Shown piece by piece: positions 44,541-54,054 of a stretch of DNA of 64,000 nucleotides. The DNA is taken from positions 73,061 to 137,060 of the forward strand of contig CAILCG010000010.1 in NCBI GenBank assembly GCA_903832665.1, read 5' to 3'. A program made the position numbers and the translations under genes. This DNA is from an uncultured Methanomicrobiales archaeon. Its GTDB lineage: Archaea; Halobacteriota; Methanomicrobia; Methanomicrobiales; Methanospirillaceae. Position 1 is the stretch's first letter. Each line of letters opens with the position of its first letter. A model generated the notes under the pieces. It did not search any database. It was not told where the DNA came from and saw only the letters and a program-made list of their open reading frames with translations.

Positions 44541-45673
44541 TGGAAAGTCTCATCGTTGCGCTCTTTGTCTGCCTGATACTTGCCCTCGTCACCAAGTACC
44601 TGTCGATACCTGCCATCCCGTTCTATATTCTGGCAGGAGTCCTGCTGGGAAAAGCGGGCGGTGGGTTGCTGACCAATAATGACGTCAGCCAGTTCTTCTC
44701 CGAGATGGGGCTTATTTTTCTCCTGTTCTTCATGGGCCTTGGCCTGAAACCGGAACGGATCGCATCGAACCGGGCCGCGGTCCTGACGAGCGGGATCATC
44801 GACCTCAATGTCAACATGATCATCGGGTTTGCCTCCGCATACCTGCTCGGATTTTCCTTCACGGAATCGCTCATCATCGCGGCCGCCTTCTATATCTCCA
44901 GCACCGCAATGGCCCTCACGTCATTGATCGAGAACCGGAAGCTGATGCTCCGCGAGTCCGATACCGTTATCTGGCTGATGGTGTTTGAAGATCTCGTGCT
45001 GATCCTGTTCCTCGCGATCCTCTCGGCCGGGAACCAGAACCTGATCATCTTCTTTGTCAAGATCATCGCAGTGCTCGGGGTCCTGTATGCCCTCGCCCAT
45101 TATGGCAAGGAATTCCTCGTCTCGATTCTCGACCGGGACGATGAACTCCCCATCCTCTTCACTTTTGCTGCGGTCCTTACCACTGCTTCGTTCTCGATGT
45201 ATCTCGGGGTACCCGAGACGATGATGGTGATAGCGCTGGGAGTCGCATTCGCTACAACGGATCCGGATGCCTTCGAGCAGCACGCCCGGCCGTTCAAAGA
45301 TGTATTCCTGGTGGTCTTCTTTGTCTTCTTCGGGGTCACCGTGGATTTCTCGGGCGGGGCCAACTGGTTTGTGATCGGCGCAATCAGCCTTCTCGCCGTT
45401 GCGAGCAAACTCATATCGGGCCTGCTGACCGGGATATTCATCCACGGTTCGGCCCTCTCGGGTCTTGAGATCTGGGCAAACACGATTGCACGCGGGGAGT
45501 TCTCGATTGCCCTTGCGGTGCTCTATGGATCGCCGGTTGTCAGCACAACGATCGCAGCAATGGTGATCGTGACTTCGATTGTGGGTTCCTTCATGGCAAA
45601 GTATAGCGGAATACTGCGGCGTGGGATCGTAAGCCGCAACCGGCACAAGGCATCGCAGCGAAGGATTCACTAA
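44540..45673 (+). CDS. CPA2-family cation/proton antiporter, copy 2
   Basis: A 377-aa antiporter, clearly related to copy 1 but much more diverged than its regulatory partner. Shared landmarks are LSIPAIPFYILAGVLLGKAG, GLIFLLFFMGLGLK, LDRDDELPILFTFAAVL and TDPDAFEQHARPFKDVF. Copy 2 has Gly where copy 1 has Glu in the FMGLxLK segment. The ATG at 44540 overlaps the stop of the regulator; an in-frame GTG lies 3 nt upstream. Confidence 0.88.
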   Translation: MESLIVALFVCLILALVTKYLSIPAIPFYILAGVLLGKAGGGLLTNNDVSQFFSEMGLIFLLFFMGLGLKPERIASNRAAVLTSGIIDLNVNMIIGFASAYLLGFSFTESLIIAAAFYISSTAMALTSLIENRKLMLRESDTVIWLMVFEDLVLILFLAILSAGNQNLIIFFVKIIAVLGVLYALAHYGKEFLVSILDRDDELPILFTFAAVLTTASFSMYLGVPETMMVIALGVAFATTDPDAFEQHARPFKDVFLVVFFVFFGVTVDFSGGANWFVIGAISLLAVASKLISGLLTGIFIHGSALSGLEIWANTIARGEFSIALAVLYGSPVVSTTIAAMVIVTSIVGSFMAKYSGILRRGIVSRNRHKASQRRIH

Positions 45674-46163
45674 AACATCACCCGGGCGCTGGAGGATAAT
45701 GAATATTGAATAGTGGCCCTCCTGATTTCAGGTTGACTGACTACCTCTTTTAGTGCTCAATCCGGACTTGAATTCTCCAGGGTATCTGCCTTTAGGACAG
45801 TAAAAACCCGTGAATGAGATTTTTCAAGAGGGCCGTTGACCCATCCGAACCGGGAATGGCCACCAGACCTGCTCAATAGGGAGCGGATGATGGACGGAGC
45901 GGATGGGTGTGGAGCGCTAAAGTTGAGGGTGCCAAAAACCCTTTGACACCGTTGACAACCCGGGCTCAGGGATTTTTCTGGTAAAAGAGCGATGAGCGGG
46001 CCCGGCTGATCTCCTCAAAGAAGTCTGGCGACGCGCAGGCTGTCTTCAGAAACACAACTCAGGTTCGACAGCTTCAGGTTCGGCAGGTATGAGTCTGCAT
46101 CATATGCCGCTGAAAAATGCTGTTAAAAAAGGTGCAGGGGTTTTTTCCTGCAATTCACGGGTC
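45674..46163. other. Intergenic region, nothing recognised
   Basis: About 490 bp between convergent genes. I see no gene, RNA or clear repeat, only modest G/C-rich stretches. Confidence 0.4.
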
Positions 46164-48607
46164 TTAATCGTACTTCTTGAAGAGTGCCGGGTTCTGCCTC
46201 TGGATCCACCAGCGCCTTACGAAAAATGCCGCTGCAACAATGACAATTGCACCAACAACCCCGATAATAATCAGGGTCACGGGCATCCCTTCTGCCGGGG
46301 ATGTGGCGGGTGCAGGTGCCGGGCTCTGTGTTGCTTTCGTTGTTATGGCAACTGGTACACGGGGTGTGGTCGTTACCGGGGTTGTTACTGATGCAGACGG
46401 GGTTGAGGGTGTTGTTATTGCGGTCGGGACAAGGGTTCCCACTCCCGTCGTAGCGCCATCCTTCTGGTAGGCGATGGCAAAGTACGAGAAGCCGGGTGCG
46501 GTTGCCTGGTAGAATACGCTTCCGTCATGCTGCGAAACGAGCCGGGTCTCCAGGGTCTGCCACTGCCCGTTCACATTATGCATCATCACGATGTCGCCAA
46601 CAGCGTACCCATGTTCGGTGAGCCAGGAGTGCGGGACGCTGAAATCAAAGACGGTCTGGTCGACAACGCCGGGAATGGTACTGGAGGTTATGGAAAGGTA
46701 CTGGTACACCGTTGTGGGCGGGGCAACCAGGTTTGAAGGCAGACCTACTTTGGGCATTGCCGTGATGACCAGATTCTTTCCAAGATTAACACCGGTCATC
46801 TCCGCCCGGGTCACGGCGGATCTCCCGCCAACGTTCACCATCTGGGTTGTGGTCCTGTCAGGGTTGACATTGGGGGAATAGGAATCATCGCCGCCACTAT
46901 CCGGGATCGCCGGGGTCGTGAACAGGTTTCCTATTTTTGCCGCCATTTCAGGACTTAATGTTTTGACAAGTTCTGCATTGTAGGTACCATTTGGCATGGG
47001 GTTGAGTGGATTGAGGTCTATCTGCTGGGCCGCAACACCGTACGAACGCGATTTTGCCGCAAGTGACCCGTCACTGACTGACGGATCCATGTCGGTGATA
47101 AAGATTGAGATGGTATTGTCGGTGTTGCGTTCGATATCAAACGTCCGGTAATTCTGGGGATAATCCCGTAATGATGAGGTCTGGACCTCCCAGAATCCAT
47201 TCTCAGGATGGTTGGGATCATCTGACGGGAATGCGCTCACCTGATTTATGTGAAGATGTCCCGAGATCCAGAGGATCAGGTTCGGATAGGATTTTAGTTT
47301 GGCGATCATCTGGTCTTGCGACACATATGCATATTTGCTCCAGCCCGCATCCTGGGGATATGGCAGAACACCTATGGGGATGTGAGCTGCGATGATCATG
47401 AGCATCCCATCACGTTTACCCCTTTCAAGTTCGTTTACCAGCCAGTCGTAACGTGCCTTGTCAAGCGTGCCGTGGCCATAACCGAGGGAACCGGGATCAA
47501 CGGGATCCGTAGGGCTCTGGGTATCATCGAGCACGATAACCCTGATCGGTATGCCCGACTTCGGTTCGAACGTGTAGCAGGCAAATCCCGTTGCCGCATC
47601 ACTCTGGCTGAATCCATGTCCATTGGGACTGGATGTTGTGTTAAAAAATTCGCTCATCCACTCTGATTCGGTAAGTGCATACCGGTTCGAATCGGCCGCA
47701 AGGATCCGGGGAGTGGCGCTAAAGGAACTGTTGACACCTACACCGAAAACCGTTCCATTGGGCGTTGTGCCGTTGATTGAACCCATCCAGGAACCCCGGC
47801 TGTTGAGACCGGCAGGGTCCTGGAATACGTCGCCCAGGTTGATGATATCCGTACCGATTAACGTCTGCTGCAGATACGTATTCGGCGGCAGGAAACCGGT
47901 AAAGAAATGATCATGGTTGCCAAGCACCTGGTACCACTTGATCGAAGGATTAAGTCCCGCTGCCTGGAATTGATCCTGGTAATCGTTGTGGGGCCCGGTT
48001 ACCGGATCATCAATGACACCGGAATCGGGGTCTACCAGTTGGCCGTCCATGATATCGATATACCACCGGAGTTCGTTGTGCTGGGCGCTGTTGGCGGAAT
48101 CACCGAGAGAGATACCGAAATCAAAGGGCTTTTGCTGGTGCTGGACGTTTATGGTCTGGATTGCTGCATCGAGCACCTGGGGTGTCTGGAGCATCACCGG
48201 CGAATATGCCGAGGATTCATTACTGAAAATGCCAAAAATATTGCCTGGGCAGGAGATTCTTCGTCGGTGATATGGACATCGGTTATGGCAAAGAAATTCA
48301 GAAGTCTTGCATTCCGGGTAACCGATCTGTTGGCATACCCGGGTGATGTGAGATTCAATCTTCTTTCATAGCTCAGCCCCTGGGTATAATTCCAGAACCC
48401 ATAACCATAGGCCGAATAGTTTGCAATGTCATCGTGACCGAGAAGCGGAGGTGAGCTCAGGGGCACGGGGAAAGGACTCACCAGGCGGTCATTTGTTGTC
48501 AACACCGTGGAATTTATGGGATAACTGGGTGTAAGGGTACCAGATACACCTGCAACAGATACCATAAGAAGGAGAACGCAGAGAATTGCCTTCATTGAAT
48601 TTTTCAT
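46164..48607 (-). pseudogene. Surface metallophosphoesterase with PGF-pre-PGF domain, frameshifted
   Basis: Signal peptide (about 7-24), then FFAITDVHITD (first metal-binding motif) in the first 137 codons. The frame breaks at a five-T run near 48240; adding one T restores a continuous reading through SNESSAYSPVMLQTPQVLD and the rest of the phosphoesterase: FGISLGDSANS, LGNHDHFF, ISGHLHINQV. The C terminus holds a PGF-pre-PGF-type domain (FDFSVPHSWLTEHGY to APGFSYFAIAY), a Thr/Pro-rich stalk, a membrane helix (VTLIIIGVVGAIVIVAAAFF) and a basic tail. The intact protein would sit on the outer face of the cell. Span is one base short of a multiple of three. Confidence 0.85.
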
Positions 48608-49015
48608 AATCGATTACTCCGGGTCACCATGTGAGTTCAGCATAAATTAACACTCCGAAGTTTCATCCTTACACGAAATGGGTTTGGAATCGTAACCATC
48701 CAGGTCTTTTTCATCGGGCTTTCAGAAAATGGCAGGATGAGGGTGGGAGTCATATAATGAATTTGTTACTATATAGCGATTAAAATAGTTTTAACTCACA
48801 TAAACAGGCTTTTTTCACCAGAATGATACGTCCTCTATCCAAGCAAGGACGCCCGAGAAACGTGGAATGGCACTCGCAATGATCCATTTTTAAGACCCGA
48901 AACATCCGGGGAAATGGTTATTCCTCCCGGGGTGCACACAAAAAATCTTCTCCTTTAAGAATTGAGAAAATGCAAACCAGCCATAGGCTTGAAAAAAAAT
49001 AAAAAAATTCTTGTA
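48608..49015. other. Intergenic region with possible distant promoter
   Basis: No gene. CTATATAG near 48773-48782 could be a TATA box for the metallophosphoesterase gene, which would imply a leader of about 150 nt. An A-rich tract just before 49015 offers a T-rich terminator for the minus-strand ribL. Confidence 0.4.
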
Positions 49016-49480
49016 TTATTTTCTGACCTGCCCTGAAGTATCGCCGTCCGCATCATGCCCGCGTTTTGCAACGATCTCCTGCACAACCCGACGTGAACTG
49101 CAGAGTTCACTGTCGGCATACTTCTCTATCCGCACGATCTCGGGATTCAGGTTCCGTTCAGCAAGCTGGCGGCGGAGTTTTTCCTCGTCAAAGAGCTGGT
49201 TGAACCCGATCGTGATGACGGCCGGGCGGATCTCCTCGATCGGCCGGAACATATCATTCCTGTCGCCGAGAATTGCGTGATCCACCGGGCGGAGCGACGC
49301 GATCATCGCAAGCCGCTGTTCCTCGGGGATGATCGGCTTGGGTTTGTGCTTCACGTTCATGTCGCGGGCTACAATGACCCAGAGTTCATCTCCGAGTTTC
49401 TTGGACTCTTCCAGGTAGTAGATATGTCCCGGGTGCAGGAGGTCGAACGTGCCGGTGGCCACAACCCGCCGGATGCTCAT
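49016..49480 (-). CDS. ribL: Archaeal FAD synthase (RibL-type nucleotidyltransferase)
   Basis: RibL transfers AMP from ATP to FMN, giving FAD. The 154-aa protein has the cytidylyltransferase-fold signature VVATGTFDLLHPGHIYYLEE (HxGH as HPGH), ILGDRNDMF, and a C-terminal segment with Cys near SELCSSRRVV. ATG 49480 overlaps the stop of the JAMM gene (ATGA), which makes it preferable to the upstream alternative at 49525. Related enzymes such as glycerol-3-phosphate cytidylyltransferase share the fold; RibL is the best fit in archaea. Confidence 0.85.
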   Translation of the reverse strand: MSIRRVVATGTFDLLHPGHIYYLEESKKLGDELWVIVARDMNVKHKPKPIIPEEQRLAMIASLRPVDHAILGDRNDMFRPIEEIRPAVITIGFNQLFDEEKLRRQLAERNLNPEIVRIEKYADSELCSSRRVVQEIVAKRGHDADGDTSGQVRK

Positions 49481-49848
49481 GCGATCACCTCGAGAGTACG
49501 GGGCTCGCCATCCGCACTGAAGCACTGCCAGTCACCCTTACGGTACGGGTACCCGATGATGAGGTGGAACCGCCCGGCCCGCGGAAAGAAATGCACATCC
49601 GCGTCGGAAGGCCGCAGTACGCCGTTCGGGTGGCTGTGGGCACTGCCGGCAAGGTGGGTGTCGAGCGGCATCATGTCAAAAAAGACCGATGCGGAGCTCG
49701 ATCCGGTTATGGTGCCGGGAACCAGGTTCATCTCCTCAATCAAGCCGTCCTTCTCGATAAGGAGAGCCACAAACTCATTGGGGTGGGAGTCCCGCCCCAG
49801 TTCAAGGAGCAGCTCGAGAAGTTCCTTTTTGATACCGCGGATGTTCAT
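49477..49848 (-). CDS. JAMM/MPN+ metalloprotease
   Basis: A 123-aa stand-alone JAMM-domain protein. The zinc-binding motif is complete: Glu in HPNEFVALL and H-S-H-P-x7-S-x-x-D in HSHPNGVLRPSDAD. Archaeal JAMM proteases remove ubiquitin-like SAMP modifiers or process such proteins. ATG 49848 (MNIRGIKKELLELLLEL) is chosen since the preceding 36 codons of the open frame are Arg/Ala-rich and unlike the family. It overlaps ribL by 4 nt. Confidence 0.85.
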   Translation of the reverse strand: MNIRGIKKELLELLLELGRDSHPNEFVALLIEKDGLIEEMNLVPGTITGSSSASVFFDMMPLDTHLAGSAHSHPNGVLRPSDADVHFFPRAGRFHLIIGYPYRKGDWQCFSADGEPRTLEVIA

Positions 49849-49945
49849 GGTCTGGAGAGCCTTCGCACGGGTTGTACGGGCGTTGTACCGATCATATGCG
49901 TGCTGCTGGTCAAAAAATGCTCGGAAAAATGAGGTAGTGATGGTC

Positions 49946-50779
49946 CTATTTCTCAACTTTTGCCAGATCCTTGCTCAGGTCCTGCGAGAGATCGACTCCG
50001 GTAAATGCCCCGCTGGTCGGAAGCGGCATGGCAAATGCCGGGGTGATGTCGTACTCCGCAGTGGTGTTTACCGGTACCTGGAGATCCAGAATATGGCCCC
50101 CCGTGAGCCGGTCGTCGCTGATGAAATGCAGGTGGTAGCCTGCGACATTGAGCCCTTTGAAAAAGACCGGCGTATAGAATCCCACCACGGTGCCGGTGGT
50201 ATCATTGTACAGGTACATGGACTGGGTCTTGGCCGCTTCGGTGAGCGAAGGGTACGGCTGCTGCTGCGCCGGTATCGCCCGCACCTTCACCTGGGGGAAG
50301 GTGCCGTGCATCCGGACCGCGTAGATCATGTTCTGCGTGGGGAGACGCCCGCTCATCACCGTGGAGAATTCCGAGAAATTCATGGCCCGGTCGGTCGTTG
50401 CCGAGATGTCGCGCTCGAAGAAGGTGATGGTAGCAAACGGGGTGCTGGTGGTATCGGTGACCGGATATATCCTGCCATCCGCCTTTGCCTGGTAGACCTT
50501 GCCGTCAAGGACGATCATCTCGCCATCGAGGGCCTCAAAAGTACCAATGCCGAAGTTCCCGTGTTTCCTGAGTTCGCCGACCGGCTGGACTCCCTCGTAC
50601 ACCCCCTGCATCAGGGCGTCAATGGTGGAGACCTGGTAGAGGATCTCATGATCTGCAGGTACTGCTGCCGCTGAGGCAGAGGCGGCAACCGGTATCTTGC
50701 TAAAGGAACTATAGACTGCTGCGCCGCAGAAGACGAGGACTACTGCAAGGCCGATGCCTAAGAAAAATTTTGCGTCCAT
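49946..50779 (-). CDS. Membrane-anchored alpha-acetolactate decarboxylase
   Basis: A 277-aa protein with an N-terminal membrane/signal segment (FFLGIGLAVVLVFCGAAVY), then the full acetolactate decarboxylase domain: GNFGIGTFEALDGEMIVLDG, SGRLPTQNMIYAVRMHGTF and GYHLHFISDDRLTGGHILD, carrying the His residues that bind zinc. The enzyme turns acetolactate into acetoin. The anchor implies the domain lies outside the cytoplasm, which is odd for an enzyme whose known substrate is made inside the cell. A role on another hydroxy-keto acid is possible. Confidence 0.88.
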   Translation of the reverse strand: MDAKFFLGIGLAVVLVFCGAAVYSSFSKIPVAASASAAAVPADHEILYQVSTIDALMQGVYEGVQPVGELRKHGNFGIGTFEALDGEMIVLDGKVYQAKADGRIYPVTDTTSTPFATITFFERDISATTDRAMNFSEFSTVMSGRLPTQNMIYAVRMHGTFPQVKVRAIPAQQQPYPSLTEAAKTQSMYLYNDTTGTVVGFYTPVFFKGLNVAGYHLHFISDDRLTGGHILDLQVPVNTTAEYDITPAFAMPLPTSGAFTGVDLSQDLSKDLAKVEK

Positions 50780-50799
50780 GACGATTCTATCCGGAAAAA

Positions 50800-51081
50800 T
50801 TATTTCTTGCCGGTCACTTTGATGACGTGAAAGCCGAACTGGGTCTTGACCGGGCCGACAACCTTGCCAACTTCTTCGGTAAAGACGATCGTCTCAAATT
50901 CGGGCACCATCATGCCCTTGCCGAACCAGCCGAGGTCGCCGCCATTCTTTCCGGAGGGGCAGGATGAGAACCGTTTTGCAATTGCGGCAAAATCCTCGCC
51001 GTCTGCGACCCGCTTCATGATCTTGTTGGCTTCGTCTTCAGTCTTTACCAGAATGTGGGATGCACGTGCCTGTGGTGCCAT
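50800..51081 (-). CDS. Parvulin-type peptidyl-prolyl isomerase
   Basis: A 93-aa single-domain parvulin: RASHILVKTEDEANKIMKRV, FAAIAKRFSSCPSGKNGGDL, GWFGKGMMVPEFE, and the final TQFGFHVIKVTGKK. It speeds cis-trans isomerisation at proline. There is no signal peptide, so it is cytosolic. Usual archaeal parvulin size. Confidence 0.93.
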   Translation of the reverse strand: MAPQARASHILVKTEDEANKIMKRVADGEDFAAIAKRFSSCPSGKNGGDLGWFGKGMMVPEFETIVFTEEVGKVVGPVKTQFGFHVIKVTGKK

Positions 51082-51131
51082 ACTTAGAAATGGAAGAGGA
51101 ATGGGATAAAAGAATGGATGAGCCGGGTTTT

Positions 51132-52544
51132 TTAAAACTCCCCATCCTGCTCGAAACTCCGCCCGTACCGGATCGCGAGTTCCGCTTTATAGAGTTCCCG
51201 GCCAAGATACCCGATATGATCGGGCAGGGAGACATCACCCTGCGAGAGAATGGTGTACAACACGTCCTGCCAGCGCTTTCCCCGCACCGCCCTGCCATGG
51301 ATCGCAGCAATGATCTGGTCCCCTTCGATCCCGATCCGGAAGTTGCCTTTCGGATCGTAGGTGATCGCGTCCGGCATAGTTTTTGCGGAGGTGACCGTCT
51401 CGTACACAACCGGGGGTTCACGCCGCTTCCGTTTCTCCTTGAGTACGAGCAGGTCAATACCCAGATCCTTGGGATAGGGGCGGTCGCGGGTAAGGGCCAT
51501 CATCTCGACGGCCTGCCGCATCTCTCCAATGGATCCCCGGGTCTTGTCCGAATGCTCGCTCGAAAAGATCATGGATGCCCCCACCTCTTTTGCCATCCCG
51601 GCGAGTAGCGCGTTGGCCCCGATTGAGTCCGCATCGAGCAGCTCAACAACATTGCCCGCCCCGAAAAAGAGGGGGGGTCCCACATTTTTGAAATTGTTTA
51701 AGGACGCGACGAGCCCTGAACCCACCGGCTGGAGGAGCGGATCGGCAATGATACATGTAATGCCGGCTTTTTTTGCCAGCGCAATATTCTTTTTGAGCGT
51801 ACTTTCACCCGGCACGATGACCGCAGCAATAACCGCATCGCCAACCTCGCTCCCGATCAACGGTATATTCTTCTCCTGGAGGGAGAGGACGATATCTGCC
51901 CGGCTGAGTGCCGCACGAATCAGTTCAGGCACCTGGGTATCCACCGCGAGCGGCCGGTCGATATCTTCCACGAGAGAGAAAGCCCGCGACACATCCTCCG
52001 GGGTTGCATCGAAGCCGAACCCGAGATCCACGATATCGGCGCCGGCAAAAAAGAACCGCTCCACCTCTTCACGGAGTGCATCGCACCGGTGGGCATCCAT
52101 GATCTCGGCGAGCACCTTCATCCGCGAGCTGCCGCCTATTTTCACACCGCGTACCACGAAATCGGCACCGGCCTCTTCTTCCTGCTGATCAACCCGGAAG
52201 ATGGCCTCGCCAGCTTTTTTTGCCGTAAGAAATTCATCGGCGGGCACGGTGCGCGAAAGAGTGAGGGACCCGAGCAGGGGCAGGACGAGCGCGAGATCCG
52301 CTGCATGGCGGGGACCGCGATAGACGGGCACGCCGGTCTCCCGTTCCACCTTCTCAAATGAAGCGGTGCACATACCGGAGACAATGACGAGATCGTATTT
52401 TTTCTTCTGGATCAGGGTGTGGAGTTTATGGGGAGTAAGAAAGGAAGCGATCTCCCCGGTTACCACCACATCGGCATCGAACCCGGCCACCGCTTTTCGC
52501 ACCATCTTCTCAGTGGCGGCACCGGTTGGCAGCAGGATGCGCAT
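51132..52544 (-). CDS. Dihydropteroate synthase-like protein (methanopterin-linked)
   Basis: A 470-aa protein of the archaeal DHPS-related family (TIGR00284-like, as MJ0107). The N-terminal part (MRILLPTGAATEKMVRKAV) is specific to the family; the middle is a TIM-barrel with ADIVDLGFGFD, RPLAVDTQVPELI, GESTLKKNIALAKKAG and LLQPVGSGL resembling dihydropteroate synthase. It is thought to act in the pterin branch of tetrahydromethanopterin synthesis; the exact reaction is not certain. Stands alone on the minus strand, divergent from the PHP gene. Confidence 0.85.
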   Translation of the reverse strand: MRILLPTGAATEKMVRKAVAGFDADVVVTGEIASFLTPHKLHTLIQKKKYDLVIVSGMCTASFEKVERETGVPVYRGPRHAADLALVLPLLGSLTLSRTVPADEFLTAKKAGEAIFRVDQQEEEAGADFVVRGVKIGGSSRMKVLAEIMDAHRCDALREEVERFFFAGADIVDLGFGFDATPEDVSRAFSLVEDIDRPLAVDTQVPELIRAALSRADIVLSLQEKNIPLIGSEVGDAVIAAVIVPGESTLKKNIALAKKAGITCIIADPLLQPVGSGLVASLNNFKNVGPPLFFGAGNVVELLDADSIGANALLAGMAKEVGASMIFSSEHSDKTRGSIGEMRQAVEMMALTRDRPYPKDLGIDLLVLKEKRKRREPPVVYETVTSAKTMPDAITYDPKGNFRIGIEGDQIIAAIHGRAVRGKRWQDVLYTILSQGDVSLPDHIGYLGRELYKAELAIRYGRSFEQDGEF

Positions 52545-52585
52545 AAGTTCCCTTAATACCAGAGAGATAAAAACACTATGATCAG

Positions 52586-53263
52586 ATGCTGACCTGCGAT
52601 TTGCACGTGCATACCAATTTTTCCAAAGACGGTGAGAGCAGCGTGGAGGAGATCCTCAGGGCAGCGGAAGCGGCCGGACTCGACGCTATCGCCATCACCG
52701 ATCATGATTCGGTTGACGGGGCAAAAAAAGCCCTGGCATGCGAGACTTCGGTGCTGGTGATTCCCGGCATTGAAGTCACCACAAAGCACGGCCATCTCCT
52801 TGTTCTCGGCGTTACCGAGATCATACCTGCGGGACTCGGCGTGGAAGAGACGATTGCCATTGCCCGGAGAATGGGGGCCCTCCTGATACTTCCCCACCCG
52901 TACCATGTCTGGCGGCACGGAGTTGCACGCAGGAAAAATGCCGGTATGCGGGTTGTTGACGCGGTAGAATCCTTCAACAGCCGCTATATCGTCGGTTCAG
53001 CGAACCGGAAGGCGGAACGGATGGCACAGAAACTCGGCAAGCCCTGTGTCGGCGGAAGCGATGCCCATAATGCCCGGTTCGTAGGATTTGGCAGGACCTA
53101 TGTCAATGCAGAGAAGACCGTGCCGGCAATCCTCGATGCCATCCGGGCCGGGGATGTCACCTGCGGTGGGAAACAGACACCGCTGCGCACCTACACGCGT
53201 CAGTCACTCAACAACACATGGAGAAAGATCAAGCGGATTACCCGGCGCATGCAGCTCCGGTGA
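52586..53263 (+). CDS. PHP-domain phosphoesterase
   Basis: A 225-aa PHP protein with the metal-binding motifs in order: CDLHVHTNFSKDGES, AITDHDSVDGA, IPGIEVTT, LILPHPYH and GGSDAHNARFVG. Such stand-alone PHP proteins hydrolyse nucleotide or polynucleotide phosphates; the substrate here is unknown. The C terminus is basic (KIKRITRRMQLR) and its stop overlaps the likely truA start. Confidence 0.9.
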   Translation: MLTCDLHVHTNFSKDGESSVEEILRAAEAAGLDAIAITDHDSVDGAKKALACETSVLVIPGIEVTTKHGHLLVLGVTEIIPAGLGVEETIAIARRMGALLILPHPYHVWRHGVARRKNAGMRVVDAVESFNSRYIVGSANRKAERMAQKLGKPCVGGSDAHNARFVGFGRTYVNAEKTVPAILDAIRAGDVTCGGKQTPLRTYTRQSLNNTWRKIKRITRRMQLR

Positions 53264-54054
53264 GACTCGCGTTCCGGGTCTCATACCTCGGCAGCAGGTT
53301 CTATGGCTCACAGATGCAGGCCGCGTACCGCACGGTCGAAGGCGAGTTTATTGCCGCATGCCAGCGGATGAGTCTCTTTAGTGACTGGCGAAAGGCCGGT
53401 TTCCTCTCGGCAGGAAGGACCGATCGCGGGGTCCATGCCTGCGGGCAGGTGATTGCCTTCTCCACCGAGGCAGCTGAGCGTGCCAGGACCGTGATCAACA
53501 CCCAGCTCCCTCCCGATCTCTGGTGCAGCGGGTATGCCCGGGTGCCTGCGGAATTCCATCCCCGGTACGATGCGAAGTCCCGCACATACCGTTATTACTT
53601 CTCGATCCGGCCCTGGGATCCGGCAGCAATGGACCGGGCTGCACAACAGTTCCTGGGCAGCCATAATTTTACCAACTTTGCCCGGGTGAAGGACAAGAAC
53701 CCGTACCGGAATATCCTCTCGGCCCAGGTGGGTGAGGAAGAGGGTTTTGTCTATTTCGAAGTAAAGGCCGAGAGTTTCCTCTGGCACCAGGTGCGATGCA
53801 TGGCTGCGGCCCTCTTCCTCGTGGGAGAGCAGGAAGCGGATGAGCGTTCAATTGCCAGCCTGCTGGAAGCTGATGCAGTCCGTCCTCTCCAGCCGGCTCA
53901 CGCTGAAGGTCTCATCCTCTGGGATACGGATTGCGGAATTACGTGGACTCCGGTGACTCACGAAGGGCAGAGTGGTGGATTTATCGATCACCTGGTACGG
54001 CACCATGCGCTGATGGAAAAGGTGTGCCGGGTGCTCAAAACCCGGGAACTCTGA
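53260..54054 (+). CDS. truA: tRNA pseudouridine synthase A
   Basis: TruA converts uridines 38-40 of tRNA anticodon stems to pseudouridine. The catalytic Asp lies in SAGRTDRGVHACGQ, and FHPRYDAKSRTYRYYF and FLWHQVRCM follow as in the family. I favour the GTG at 53260, which gives RLAFRVSYLGSRFYGSQ at the N terminus and a 4-nt GTGA overlap with the PHP gene. An ATG at 53218 is the alternative and would add 14 residues. Confidence 0.92.
   Translation: MRLAFRVSYLGSRFYGSQMQAAYRTVEGEFIAACQRMSLFSDWRKAGFLSAGRTDRGVHACGQVIAFSTEAAERARTVINTQLPPDLWCSGYARVPAEFHPRYDAKSRTYRYYFSIRPWDPAAMDRAAQQFLGSHNFTNFARVKDKNPYRNILSAQVGEEEGFVYFEVKAESFLWHQVRCMAAALFLVGEQEADERSIASLLEADAVRPLQPAHAEGLILWDTDCGITWTPVTHEGQSGGFIDHLVRHHALMEKVCRVLKTREL

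Noticed and set aside
46164-48197. Phosphoesterase as a complete 677-aa gene starting at 48197
   Set aside because: The first metal-binding motif and the signal peptide lie upstream in another frame; one missing T joins them.
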